Of a stretch of 56,295 nt of DNA, positions 19,416 to 28,171 are shown one piece after another. The stretch is from assembly GCA_021740645.1 (NCBI GenBank), contig JAIOZL010000032.1, positions 1-56,295 on the forward strand, given 5' to 3'. Numbering within the stretch: the first letter of the stretch is position 1; every line of letters starts with the position of its first letter. Made by a program: the position numbers and the translations under genes. Under the pieces are notes generated by a model that made no database searches, was not told the origin of the DNA, and was given only the letters and a program-made list of their open reading frames with translations. Origin of the DNA: Bacteroidales bacterium (GTDB taxonomy: Bacteria > Bacteroidota > Bacteroidia > Bacteroidales > JAADJA01).

Positions 19416-21728
19416 ATGGTCAAGAACCTTGTTATTGTAGAGTCACCTGCCAAAGCAAAAACCATTGAAAAATTTCTTGGAAAAGATTTTACGGTGTTAT
19501 CAAGCTTCGGACATGTGAGGGATCTGTCGAAAAAGGACCTGAGTGTGGACATAGAGAAAGGTTTTATTCCCAACTATGAAATATCTGCCGATAAAAAGAA
19601 AACCGTAAGCGAACTGAAGAAAAAAGCCAAAGAAGCTGAAATGGTATGGCTGGCAACGGATGAGGACCGTGAAGGGGAAGCTATATCATGGCACCTGGTA
19701 GAGGCATTACAGATAGATGAAAAGAAAACCAAAAGGATTGTATTTCACGAAATCACTAAAAATGCCATTCTTGAAGCCATTGAAAATCCCCGCAGCATCG
19801 ATCATCACCTGGTAGATGCCCAGCAGGCAAGAAGGGTCCTCGACCGACTGGTAGGATATGAGCTATCTCCTGTTCTGTGGAAAAAAGTTAAACCCGCGCT
19901 TTCTGCTGGCCGTGTACAGTCAGTGGCTGTAAGATTGATCGTCGAACGTGAAGATGAAATAAAATCTTTTGTTACCGATTCTGCTTTCAGGGTTACTGCA
20001 GTATTTGAGGTTCCGGGAAAAAGCCCGGTTTCAATTTTAAATGCGGAGCTGAACAAACGATTTAAAACTGCGGATGAAGCCAAAAAATTCCTGTTAAAAT
20101 GTGCGACGGCCGGATTTAAGGTAGATACCGTTGAGAAAAAACCTGCCAGCAAGTCGCCGGCTCCCCCATTTACCACCTCCACCCTTCAGCAGGAAGCAAG
20201 CCGTAAGTTAGGTTATTCGGTAGCCAAGACCATGATGGTAGCCCAGCAGCTTTATGAGTCGGGACATATTACATATATGCGTACCGATTCGGTAAACCTC
20301 TCCTCACTGGCTCTTTCGATGGCCAAAAAAGTGATTGAGAAAAATTACGGAGAAAACTACATTAAAACCCGTCAGTTTGTTACTAAATCAAAATCGGCAC
20401 AGGAGGCACACGAGGCCATCCGTCCTACCTATCTCGACAGGCAGGAAATCAGTGGCGATAACAGTCAAAAACGACTTTATGAACTGATCTGGAAAAGAAC
20501 AATTGCTTCTCAAATGGCTGAAGCAAAGCTTGAAAAAACCAATATTATCATCAGCATTTCCACCACCTCTGAAAGTTTTGTTGCAAGAGGAGAAGTAATC
20601 ACCTTTGATGGTTTTTTAAAGGTTTATCTTGAATCGACAGATGATGAAGATGCAGAGGTTCAAAAAGGAATGTTGCCCACAGTAACCAAGGGTGATCAAC
20701 TTCAGAGAAAAGAGATCCTTGCCGTGGAACGATTTACACAACCTCCCCCACGATATACCGAAGCAAGCCTGGTGAAAAAGATGGAAGAACTTGGCATTGG
20801 AAGGCCATCCACTTATGCCCCTACCATATCTACTATTCAAAAAAGAGAATATGTAGTAAAAGAGGACCGGCAGGGAGAAGATAGGAATTATACCTATCTT
20901 GAGCTGTTGGATAAAACAGTTAAAGAAGAAATAAAAACTGAAAAAACACGATTTGAAAAATCAAAACTTTTCCCTACCGATATTGGAACCGTGGTGAATA
21001 ATTTCCTGGTTGAATACTTCGTGAAAATATTGGATTACAGCTTTACAGCAGACGTGGAAATACAGTTTGATGAAATTGCCAGAGGCGAAAAAGCCTGGAG
21101 TGAAATGATCAAGGATTTTTATACCCCTTTCCATGTTACGGTTGAAAATACCCTGGCGACTTCGAAAAAACAAAGTGGGGAACGTTTGCTGGGCGTTGAT
21201 CCTGAATCAGGAAAGAACATTTATGCAAAAATTGGTAGATATGGCCCCATTGTTCAGATAGGAGAAACAACAGATGAAGATAAGCCCAAATTTGCCGGCA
21301 TGAAAAAAGGGCAGAGTATTGAGACCATCAATCTTGATGAAGCCATTGACCTGTTTAAACTGCCCCGCGAAGTGGGGACTTATGAAGATGAACCATTGGT
21401 TGTAGCACTTGGTAGGTTCGGCCCTTATGTAAGGCATGTAAACAAGTTTTTTTCCCTTGAAAAAACCGATGATCCAATGTCGATAACTGCGGAAAGGGCA
21501 ATAGAGTTGATTGATAAAAAACGGCTAAAAGATAAAGAAAACACCATCAGCGAGTTCCCGGAAGATGATACCCTAAAGGTGCTTAAAGGCAGGTATGGTG
21601 CCTATATAAGCCAGGGCAAAAACAACTTCAGAATTCCTAAAGGTAAGGTAGCTGAAGAGTTGACATATGAAGATTGTTTGGCAATAATTGAAGCTGCCCC
21701 AACTAAAAAAGGATTTAAAAAGAAATAA
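19416..21728 (+). CDS. topA: DNA topoisomerase I (type IA)
   Basis: Relaxes negative supercoils by single-strand passage. The 770-residue protein opens with the Toprim domain (LVIVESPAKAKTIEKFLG; acidic motif ATDEDREGEAISWHL near 85). The central domains include RVQSVAVRLIVERE, and the active-site Tyr lies in GHITYMRTDSVNLS near residue 289. The C-terminus has at least three short repeats of the topoisomerase C-terminal type (IGRYGPIVQIG, LGRFGPYVRHV, KGRYGAYISQG) and ends in a lysine-rich tail. No Cys4 zinc fingers are seen. It has its own promoter; the arginase-fold gene follows after 120 bp on the same strand. Confidence 0.97.
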   Translation: MVKNLVIVESPAKAKTIEKFLGKDFTVLSSFGHVRDLSKKDLSVDIEKGFIPNYEISADKKKTVSELKKKAKEAEMVWLATDEDREGEAISWHLVEALQIDEKKTKRIVFHEITKNAILEAIENPRSIDHHLVDAQQARRVLDRLVGYELSPVLWKKVKPALSAGRVQSVAVRLIVEREDEIKSFVTDSAFRVTAVFEVPGKSPVSILNAELNKRFKTADEAKKFLLKCATAGFKVDTVEKKPASKSPAPPFTTSTLQQEASRKLGYSVAKTMMVAQQLYESGHITYMRTDSVNLSSLALSMAKKVIEKNYGENYIKTRQFVTKSKSAQEAHEAIRPTYLDRQEISGDNSQKRLYELIWKRTIASQMAEAKLEKTNIIISISTTSESFVARGEVITFDGFLKVYLESTDDEDAEVQKGMLPTVTKGDQLQRKEILAVERFTQPPPRYTEASLVKKMEELGIGRPSTYAPTISTIQKREYVVKEDRQGEDRNYTYLELLDKTVKEEIKTEKTRFEKSKLFPTDIGTVVNNFLVEYFVKILDYSFTADVEIQFDEIARGEKAWSEMIKDFYTPFHVTVENTLATSKKQSGERLLGVDPESGKNIYAKIGRYGPIVQIGETTDEDKPKFAGMKKGQSIETINLDEAIDLFKLPREVGTYEDEPLVVALGRFGPYVRHVNKFFSLEKTDDPMSITAERAIELIDKKRLKDKENTISEFPEDDTLKVLKGRYGAYISQGKNNFRIPKGKVAEELTYEDCLAIIEAAPTKKGFKKK

Positions 21729-21848
21729 ATATTGCTGGTTTAATTTGAATAATCGGGGCTGTTTTTTATTTTCTGGAAAGGTTACATTTTTTTTCTATAA
21801 CTTTTTTATTTTGCGAATGTATAAATTCAATATATTGGCAACCATTAA

Positions 21849-23036
21849 ATGAGCCTGTTTATGAATATATCAGCGTATTTCGAACCCTTTGAGATTCCGT
21901 TACAGGAAGGTACAAATAGCCACGTAGAAAATACTTTAGGGAGCATTATTAATTCTTATTCAGGTGAAGACCCATTTCCTGAAACAGAAAATATCGACCT
22001 GGTCATCATTGGTGTAAAAGAGGAAAGAAATTGCGTGGATAATGCTGGTTGCGGAAGCGCTCCTGATTATATCAGAAACCAGTTATACCAGCTTAAATGG
22101 GGAGATTATAATGCAAAGATCATTGACCTGGGTAACCTTAAAAACGGGCATACCATAAATGATACTTATTTTGCTTTAGCAGCAGTTGTTTCCGAACTAA
22201 TCAATAAAAATATAGTACCTATCATTTTAGGCGGTAGCCAGGATTTGACCTATGCCAGTTATAAAGCCTACGAAAGCCTGGGTAAGGTGGTTAACATTGT
22301 TTCCCTCGATTCTGTTTTTGACCTGGGGAAGTCAGATGATGAATTAAATTCAAGGAATTATCTTAACAAGATCATCCTGCATCAGCCCAACTTTCTGTTT
22401 AATTATACCAATATTGGCTACCAGTCGTATTTTGTCGACCCGGCCTCTATCAAGCTAATGAACAACCTTTACTTTGATGTTTACAGGTTAGGCAAGATCA
22501 GGGAAAATATTGAATTTGCCGAACCACTCATCAGGAATGGCGACCTCTTTACAGTGGATGTTTCGGCTATCCGCCAATCAGATGCCCCGGCTAATAAAAA
22601 TGCATCCCCCAATGGATTCCACGGGGAAGAGGCCTGCCAGATCATGTGGTATGCCGGGTTAAGCGATAAACTTACCAGCCTGGGCTTATATGAGCTCAAC
22701 CCCCAATACGATCAGAACAACCAAACGGCAAAGTTATATGCCCAGATGATCTGGTATTTTATTGAAGGTTTTTATAACCGAAAGCAGGATCATCCTTATA
22801 AAAATACCAAAGACTACGTAAAATATACTGTCTCAATAAAAGATCATAAAGATCAATTGGTTTTTTATAAAAGCAAAAAAAGCGATCGATGGTGGATGGA
22901 TGTTCCTGTAAAGAAAAATTTAAAAAGTATTTACGAACGTCACCATCTTATTCCTTGTGCATATAGCGATTACGAAACCGCTTGCAAAGACGACATCCCT
23001 GACCGCTGGTGGCAGGCCTATCAGAAATTGATGTAG
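21849..23036 (+). CDS. Arginase/formimidoylglutamase-fold protein with degraded metal site
   Basis: A 395-residue ureohydrolase-superfamily protein of the kind often named formimidoylglutamase in Bacteroidota. ATG at 21849 is given; an in-frame ATG at 21861 (MNISAYFEPF) may be the true start. The fold motifs are recognisable but depart from the active enzyme: the first ligand motif GGDHS reads GGSQD (about 128, His replaced by Gln), DAHxD reads DSVFD (about 154, His replaced by Val), and SxDxDxxDP reads TVDVSAIRQSDAP (about 235, one Asp replaced by Ser). Three of six usual Mn ligands are therefore missing, so ureohydrolase activity is doubtful. The sequence is otherwise intact. No other histidine-degradation gene is nearby. 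Function unknown. Confidence 0.8.
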   Translation: MSLFMNISAYFEPFEIPLQEGTNSHVENTLGSIINSYSGEDPFPETENIDLVIIGVKEERNCVDNAGCGSAPDYIRNQLYQLKWGDYNAKIIDLGNLKNGHTINDTYFALAAVVSELINKNIVPIILGGSQDLTYASYKAYESLGKVVNIVSLDSVFDLGKSDDELNSRNYLNKIILHQPNFLFNYTNIGYQSYFVDPASIKLMNNLYFDVYRLGKIRENIEFAEPLIRNGDLFTVDVSAIRQSDAPANKNASPNGFHGEEACQIMWYAGLSDKLTSLGLYELNPQYDQNNQTAKLYAQMIWYFIEGFYNRKQDHPYKNTKDYVKYTVSIKDHKDQLVFYKSKKSDRWWMDVPVKKNLKSIYERHHLIPCAYSDYETACKDDIPDRWWQAYQKLM

Positions 23037-23231
23037 GCTCCTATTTTCAAATATATCCCTGGTTTAGTGAGAAAGATTATTCCCTGACTGTCACATATAA
23101 GTTTGCAGTATGCAATTTGCAATTATCCTCCAGCAAATCTATTTCATATTGCGGACTGCCAACGATTCACATCAAAAAAATATTCATTCCCCAAACCGCC
23201 TATTCCATAAACCCATTATCCGCATTCCTAT

Positions 23232-23786
23232 CTAACCCACAATTTTCCCGGGATTTTTATTTATAAACTGCGACCAGCCCGAATAACTTTTGGCATTTTC
23301 TTCCGGATTTTTCTGAAAATAGTGGCATACGGCAGCAGCCAGGCCGTCGGTAGCATCCAGCTTTGAAGGCATTTCTTTAATTGATAACAGGCTTACAAGC
23401 ATTGCTGCTACCTGCTCCTTGGAGGCGTTTCCATTTCCGGTAATGGATTGTTTTATTTTTTTAGGAGAGTACTCAAAAATAGGCAAAGAGCGATACAATG
23501 CCGAAGCCATAGCAACCCCCTGGGCCCGGCCAAGCTTAAGCATCGACTGTACATTCTTTCCATAAAAAGGCGCCTCAATGGCCATTTCATCAGGATGGTA
23601 CTCATCAATAAGGAAAAGTGTTTTTTCAAAAATTTTCTTTAGCTTTAAGGCCTGATTTTCATATTTATTTAGCATGATAACCCCGAGGCTGATCAGGTCA
23701 AGATTTGTATTGTTTTGCTTAACAATCCCATATCCCATAATGGTTGTCCCCGGATCAATGCCTAATATTATTCGTTCTTTATTCAA
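23232..23786 (-). CDS. ruvC: Crossover junction endodeoxyribonuclease RuvC
   Basis: Resolves Holliday junctions with the RuvAB branch-migration motor. The 184-residue protein has the acidic catalytic set in the expected places: Asp in LGIDPGTTIMGYG (about 10), Glu in MAIEAPFYGKN (about 69) and the C-terminal Asp pair in KLDATDGLAAAVCHYFQ (about 142-145). The LGRAQGVAM segment is also typical. The only start that fits the family N-terminus is a TTG codon at 23786 (reads MNKERIILGIDPG). Divergent from the flippase-like gene with only 27 bases between start codons, so their promoters overlap. Confidence 0.95.
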   Translation of the reverse strand: MNKERIILGIDPGTTIMGYGIVKQNNTNLDLISLGVIMLNKYENQALKLKKIFEKTLFLIDEYHPDEMAIEAPFYGKNVQSMLKLGRAQGVAMASALYRSLPIFEYSPKKIKQSITGNGNASKEQVAAMLVSLLSIKEMPSKLDATDGLAAAVCHYFQKNPEENAKSYSGWSQFINKNPGKIVG

Positions 23787-23796
23787 AATAAGAAGC

Positions 23797-23804
23797 TATT
23801 TTTG
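23797..23804 (+). promoter_or_regulatory. Candidate -7 promoter element for the flippase/GT2/cyclase-like unit
   Basis: TATTTTTG is a full match to TAnnTTTG, 9 bases before the ATG at 23814. It would give a very short leader. No -33 TTTG was seen at the usual distance. Confidence 0.4.
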
Positions 23805-23813
23805 CCTGCGCTA

Positions 23814-24848
23814 ATGAGTAAGTATTTCACAAATATACATAAAAACAAAACCTATAATATTATCATTAGGTTAGCCATTATTGGGGCTACCTATTACTTT
23901 ATTTATAAACAAATTTTTGAACACCGTAAGCTCGATTATGTTGCCCAGTCATTTAACGACCTGATAAATGAACCTCATGTAACCATCCTGATTACCTGGA
24001 CCATGTTGCTGATGATTGTAAACTGGGGGATTGAGTCACTCAAATGGCAGTTCCTGATCGGTAAGGTAGAGCGGGTGAGTTTTTCAAAATCTTTTGAAGC
24101 AATATTATCAGGTATTTCTGTAAGTATATTCACCCCCAATCGTGTCGGGGAGTGGTTCGGCCGGGTCTTTATCATGAAAAAGGCCAATCCATGGAAAGGG
24201 GTTTTTATTACCATGATCGGTAGCTTTAGTCAATTACTTATCACCATCATTATCGGGTCAATAAGTTTGGTATTTTATATTCCAATCTATTTCAGCGACT
24301 CAGGCTATTATTCCATATATTTATTGTACGGTATTATTTTACTTGTGGTGGTTATTATTACTGCTCTTATCCTTATCTTTTTAAATATAACTACAATTCC
24401 GGGGTTTTTGAGCCGGATTATTACAAAGCGGTTTTCACATTTTAATGAATATCTCTCTGTAATAGCTACTTATTCAAGTTTTGAATTACTAACTGTACTT
24501 CTTCTTAGTCTTTTGCGCTATTGTATTTTTGCCATGCAGTTTTACATTTTACTCATGATGTTTTCGGTAAAAATTCCATTTTTGCACGGAATGATGATCA
24601 TTTCAATGGTGTTCTTTATAATGACGGCCATACCTACTGTTACCCTTGCAGAGCTCGGAGTCAGAGGTTCGGTATCATTATACTTTGTTGGTTTATATTT
24701 TGAAAGGTTTGGTGAAATAACAGATAAACTCAATATAGGAATCGTGTCGTCAACTTCCACACTTTGGCTAATTAATTTGGCATTACCGGCAATTTTAGGA
24801 ACATTCTTCGTATATCGCTTAACTTTTTTCCGAAAAAAGAAAGCATGA
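23814..24848 (+). CDS. UPF0104 / lysylphosphatidylglycerol synthase TM-type membrane protein
   Basis: A 344-residue polytopic membrane protein with about eight hydrophobic segments, of the flippase-like/AglD family that includes the membrane part of MprF. ATG at 23814 is preferred over an in-frame TTG at 23802 that sits inside the -7 element. Family phrases include ESLKWQFLIGKV, SGISVSIFTPNRVGEWFGR (about 100-118) and, toward the C-terminus, TLAELGVRGSVSLYF. Members move or modify lipid-linked substrates. Its stop overlaps the start of a GT2 glycosyltransferase gene (ATGA), so the two are translationally coupled, pointing to a role in glycolipid or lipid-linked sugar handling. Exact substrate unknown. 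Confidence 0.85.
   Translation: MSKYFTNIHKNKTYNIIIRLAIIGATYYFIYKQIFEHRKLDYVAQSFNDLINEPHVTILITWTMLLMIVNWGIESLKWQFLIGKVERVSFSKSFEAILSGISVSIFTPNRVGEWFGRVFIMKKANPWKGVFITMIGSFSQLLITIIIGSISLVFYIPIYFSDSGYYSIYLLYGIILLVVVIITALILIFLNITTIPGFLSRIITKRFSHFNEYLSVIATYSSFELLTVLLLSLLRYCIFAMQFYILLMMFSVKIPFLHGMMIISMVFFIMTAIPTVTLAELGVRGSVSLYFVGLYFERFGEITDKLNIGIVSSTSTLWLINLALPAILGTFFVYRLTFFRKKKA
23830..23837 (-). promoter_or_regulatory. Candidate -7 promoter element for ruvC
   Basis: On the minus strand this reads TATATTTG, a full match to TAnnTTTG, 43 bases upstream of the ruvC TTG start and inside the first codons of the divergent gene. Low certainty in AT-rich sequence. Confidence 0.3.
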
Positions 24849-26002
24849 TCATGCAGGTTTCCATATTCCTGGCCTTACTTGTACTATTCGGAATAATATA
24901 TATTTTCCTTATTGCAGGTTATACATACGGCTGGTTTCGTTTGAAATCATTTATAGCCCCAACCAATAAACAATTTCAGACAAAAGTTACTGTTATTATT
25001 CCTGCCCGAAATGAAGAAAACAATATCCAGCATATATTAACCGACCTTATCAGGCAGGAGGATGTGGATCGCTCAGCATTTGAGATCATTGTTGTTGATG
25101 ATCAATCCACAGACAGTACATACCAGATTGTGGAAGAATTTATTGCTGACCACAAAGATTTTGCAATTTCACTTATTGGCTTATGTAAAGAAAATGCAGG
25201 AAACACCTTTAAGAAGAAAGCGATTAAACTAGCGATCGAAAAATCCAAAGGAGACCTCATCATTACAACGGATGCTGATTGCCGGATACCGGAACACTGG
25301 TTAAGTGCCATCCTTTCGTTTTATGAAAAGGAAAAACCCAAAATGATCGTGGGGCCTGTAAGTTTCCATAAAGAAAGTTCTTTTTTTGAAAAACTGCAAA
25401 CTATTGAATTTGCAAGCCTAATTGCTATTACAGGTGGTGCAATAAGAATTCGCAGGCCCATCATGTGCAATGGCGCTAATCTTGCTTACCAAAAAGAAGC
25501 ATTTATTAAAGCAGGAGGTTTTGGAGATGATAGATTTTCTTCAGGAGATGATGTTTTTTTACTCTTAAAAATCAGAAAATTGTTTGGTAACGACTCGATC
25601 CGGTTTTTAAAAAATATCGATTCTGTAGTTTATACCGAAGCACAAAAAAGCCTAAAAAGCTTTATCCACCAACGAACAAGGTGGGCTTCAAAAAACAAAG
25701 GTTACGACCTCAATATCCTTTTTGTGTCTTTCTCGGTATATATGGTAAATCTCTTATTGATCGGAGGGGTGATCCTTTCTCTTTTTTATCCCCAGCTGAG
25801 GAATCTGATGGTTTATACTTTTTTATTTAAAGGGATGATTGACCTCCCCATATTAATTGGAATATTTCAGTTTTTTGACAGAAAACATTTACTATTGCTG
25901 GCTTTGCCTTTGGTGCCCTTGTATCCGGTATATATTGTATTTACAGGTGCCCTCGGGATTATAAGTAGTTATCACTGGAAAGGCCGAAAAGTTAAAATAT
26001 AA
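24845..26002 (+). CDS. Family 2 glycosyltransferase with C-terminal membrane segments
   Basis: A 385-residue membrane-bound GT2 enzyme. One N-terminal membrane anchor is followed by the GT-A domain: VTVIIPARNEENNI (about 49-62), the nucleotide-binding VVDDQSTDST (about 86), the DxD-type motif TTDADCRIPEHW (about 140), the GGFGDDRFSSGDDVFLLLKI acceptor-site region (about 226) and a QRTRWASKNKG motif (the Q/RxxRW type, about 278). Three or four C-terminal membrane segments follow. It probably transfers a sugar to a lipid or nascent polysaccharide at the inner membrane. It overlaps the upstream flippase-like gene (ATGA at 24845) and is followed 5 bp later by the cyclase-like gene. Confidence 0.9.
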   Translation: MIMQVSIFLALLVLFGIIYIFLIAGYTYGWFRLKSFIAPTNKQFQTKVTVIIPARNEENNIQHILTDLIRQEDVDRSAFEIIVVDDQSTDSTYQIVEEFIADHKDFAISLIGLCKENAGNTFKKKAIKLAIEKSKGDLIITTDADCRIPEHWLSAILSFYEKEKPKMIVGPVSFHKESSFFEKLQTIEFASLIAITGGAIRIRRPIMCNGANLAYQKEAFIKAGGFGDDRFSSGDDVFLLLKIRKLFGNDSIRFLKNIDSVVYTEAQKSLKSFIHQRTRWASKNKGYDLNILFVSFSVYMVNLLLIGGVILSLFYPQLRNLMVYTFLFKGMIDLPILIGIFQFFDRKHLLLLALPLVPLYPVYIVFTGALGIISSYHWKGRKVKI

Positions 26003-26007
26003 ACGAC

Positions 26008-26946
26008 ATGAAACTAAGAAGCAGCTTGAAACACCTGGAACTGGAGCAAATAAAAGAAATCCTGAACACTAAAGATAAAAGGGTAGTATTTGACAAAACC
26101 AATATAATACCCGATCATAGGAATCTTATGACTGAGCTAAAAAAATACATTAGCTATGAGCGGATTTCAAAAAAATCAGTACTTGGAATTGATATGTATC
26201 AGTATAGTTCATATGGAGAATTTGAACAAACCCTGATTCCTTTCCTTTTCAAAAATATGTTTGAATCCACAATAAAGTTGTGTATTGAAAATCATCCGTT
26301 TATTTTTCAAAAGTATAATTCTGAGCGCATCGAAAGGAATTTTATCAGTACAGGTGATGGTGGTTTTTTATTGTTTGATAATCCACTTCAATCATTATTA
26401 TTTGCCATTAATTTTGCGGTGGTATTGCGTGCATACAATGCTTATCACTATTTTCCCCGATTACGCAGGATCATTGGAGGAATAAATATGCGTTACGCCA
26501 TTACATATGATAAGGTGTATAAATTTGATAACAATTATTACGGACGAGGAATTATTAACAATGCCAGGATATTAATTAAAGATGACCTGAACCGTTGTTT
26601 GATAGACGAACATGTTCATTCATGGTTTACAACCAATTTGGACGGGGTGGAAAACCTTCAAATAGTTACATTAAGTGATATTTCAAATATTTGGGAATTT
26701 AGTAAAGGTTATGATAAGAGCATCGTTGAAAAGGGTGATGAAATTTTCGAAAATGAACCTTCAAGAAAATATGGGATCATTAACTCTGATATATTAAAAG
26801 TAGGGTTTATTCATTCGAAAGAAGCTTTGATAAGTGTGTATAATCTGCATATGCAGGCTACCATTCAATTGGTAAATGATGATGACCCAAACCAAAAAAG
26901 ATTAATTACGGTGAGCCTTGGAAACCTGAATACCACTGGAATCTGA
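26008..26946 (+). CDS. Cyclase-homology-domain-like protein, function unknown
   Basis: A 312-residue soluble protein. The middle part looks like a divergent class III nucleotide cyclase domain: VLGIDMYQYSSYGEFE (about 59) parallels the first metal-binding Asp segment, STGDGGFLLFDNPLQSLLFAI (about 113) parallels the GDG hairpin with the second Asp, and MRYAITYDKVYKF with YYGRGIINNARIL (about 176-190) parallels the segment with the catalytic Asn and Arg. Both Asp and the Arg are present; the Asn is displaced by one residue from its usual register. The flanking N-terminal 50 and C-terminal 80 residues are unassigned. It lies 5 bp after the GT2 gene and looks co-transcribed with it. Cyclase-fold relationship is my inference; activity cannot be judged. 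Confidence 0.6.
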   Translation: MKLRSSLKHLELEQIKEILNTKDKRVVFDKTNIIPDHRNLMTELKKYISYERISKKSVLGIDMYQYSSYGEFEQTLIPFLFKNMFESTIKLCIENHPFIFQKYNSERIERNFISTGDGGFLLFDNPLQSLLFAINFAVVLRAYNAYHYFPRLRRIIGGINMRYAITYDKVYKFDNNYYGRGIINNARILIKDDLNRCLIDEHVHSWFTTNLDGVENLQIVTLSDISNIWEFSKGYDKSIVEKGDEIFENEPSRKYGIINSDILKVGFIHSKEALISVYNLHMQATIQLVNDDDPNQKRLITVSLGNLNTTGI

Positions 26947-27018
26947 GTCAGAATTTTTCCCTTAACAATTTTTTAACAATTTAGATTCAATACAAATCGT
27001 TTTAAGCCATTAGCAGAT

Positions 27019-27026
27019 TATCTTTG
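27019..27026 (+). promoter_or_regulatory. Candidate -7 promoter element for the TlpA-like lipoprotein gene
   Basis: TATCTTTG matches TAnnTTTG exactly, 26 bases before the ATG at 27053. No good -33 TTTG was seen. Confidence 0.5.
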
Positions 27027-27052
27027 CCGGCAAACAATTAATTTATAATATT

Positions 27053-28171
27053 ATGAGAAAACTTTGCATCCTTTTCATCATTCCTTTCGTTTTTTCAGCT
27101 TGCACCAGCATCGAAAAAAAAGATAACAACTTTTCAATAAACGGAACTATTATCGGAGACTATAATGACGCCGTATACTTATATAAAAGAGAAGCTGGTG
27201 AATGGGTCAACCTCGATTCTGCTACTGTGGAAAATAATACATTCCACTTTGAGGGTGAAATAGGGCATCCTGAATTGTATTACATCCAGCTTTCAGATAA
27301 TTCATTGAACACCTCATTTTTTGCTGAACCATCAGAGATAAGCTTTTCGGCTGACCTGACCGACTTTAAAAACCCACAAATTACAGGCTCCGCATCACAA
27401 GATGAATACCTTGCTTTCAAACTAAGAACCAGTGAGTTTGATGATAAAATGGAAGCTGCTTATACTGAGATGAAAAAAGCGAGAGAAGAAGGAAATGAAG
27501 AAAGTGCAAAAGATTGGGAAGAAAAACTGGATGCCATTGATTTAGAACTAAGAGCTTTTATTTTAGAAAATGCCAAAATAAATAATGCCTCAGCTGTAGC
27601 CGCCTATTTTGTTTTGCGTAATGCATACTACTATGATGAAAATGACCTTGATCCTATTGTTACTAACTTTGCTCCTTCCATTGCCAATTCAAGTTATGTA
27701 AGTCAACTCGCGAAAAGGGTGGAAACATTAAAGCGGGTTGCTGTAGGCCAGTCTGCCATTGATTTTAGTATGACCGACATGGAGGGGAATAATTTTCAAT
27801 TATCCTCAATATTCGGTAAATATATTTTAGTGGATTTCTGGGCTTCATGGTGTGGGCCCTGCCGACGTGAAAATCCAAATGTAGTAAATGCCTACAATAC
27901 TTATAAACAGGAAGGATTTGACATCCTCGGAGTTTCTTTTGATAAAGATCAGGAAAAATGGCTGGCAGCTGTTAAAGATGATAACCTCACCTGGCATCAT
28001 GTATCTGATTTAAAGGGTTGGGGAAATGAGGCCGGCAAATTATATGCGGTAAATTCCATTCCGGCTAACATACTGCTCGATCCAGAGGGAACCATTATAG
28101 CTAAAAATTTACGCGGGGAAGATTTATTAAATAAACTGGCGGAATTATTTAAGGCCAATCAGGAAAACTAG
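27053..28171 (+). CDS. TlpA/ResA-like thioredoxin lipoprotein with N-terminal DUF4369-type domain
   Basis: A 372-residue periplasm-facing lipoprotein. The signal peptide ends in lipobox FSAC (Cys near 16). An all-beta N-terminal domain of the DUF4369 type (about 25-115: FSINGTIIGDYNDAVYLYKREAGEW) is followed by a helical linker, then a C-terminal thioredoxin domain (about 232-370) with the redox motif WASWCGPCRREN and the cis-Pro region VNSIPANILLDPEG. Such proteins reduce disulfides in extracytoplasmic substrates, for example in cytochrome maturation, but the partner is not known here. It has its own -7 element and ends tail-to-tail with the LutB-like gene: both stop codons are built from the same CTAG tetranucleotide. 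Confidence 0.92.
   Translation: MRKLCILFIIPFVFSACTSIEKKDNNFSINGTIIGDYNDAVYLYKREAGEWVNLDSATVENNTFHFEGEIGHPELYYIQLSDNSLNTSFFAEPSEISFSADLTDFKNPQITGSASQDEYLAFKLRTSEFDDKMEAAYTEMKKAREEGNEESAKDWEEKLDAIDLELRAFILENAKINNASAVAAYFVLRNAYYYDENDLDPIVTNFAPSIANSSYVSQLAKRVETLKRVAVGQSAIDFSMTDMEGNNFQLSSIFGKYILVDFWASWCGPCRRENPNVVNAYNTYKQEGFDILGVSFDKDQEKWLAAVKDDNLTWHHVSDLKGWGNEAGKLYAVNSIPANILLDPEGTIIAKNLRGEDLLNKLAELFKANQEN

Noticed and set aside
23037..23231. Functional site in the gap between the arginase-fold gene and ruvC
   Set aside because: Only a short imperfect repeat of GCAATTTGCAATT type was seen; no terminator or gene supported.
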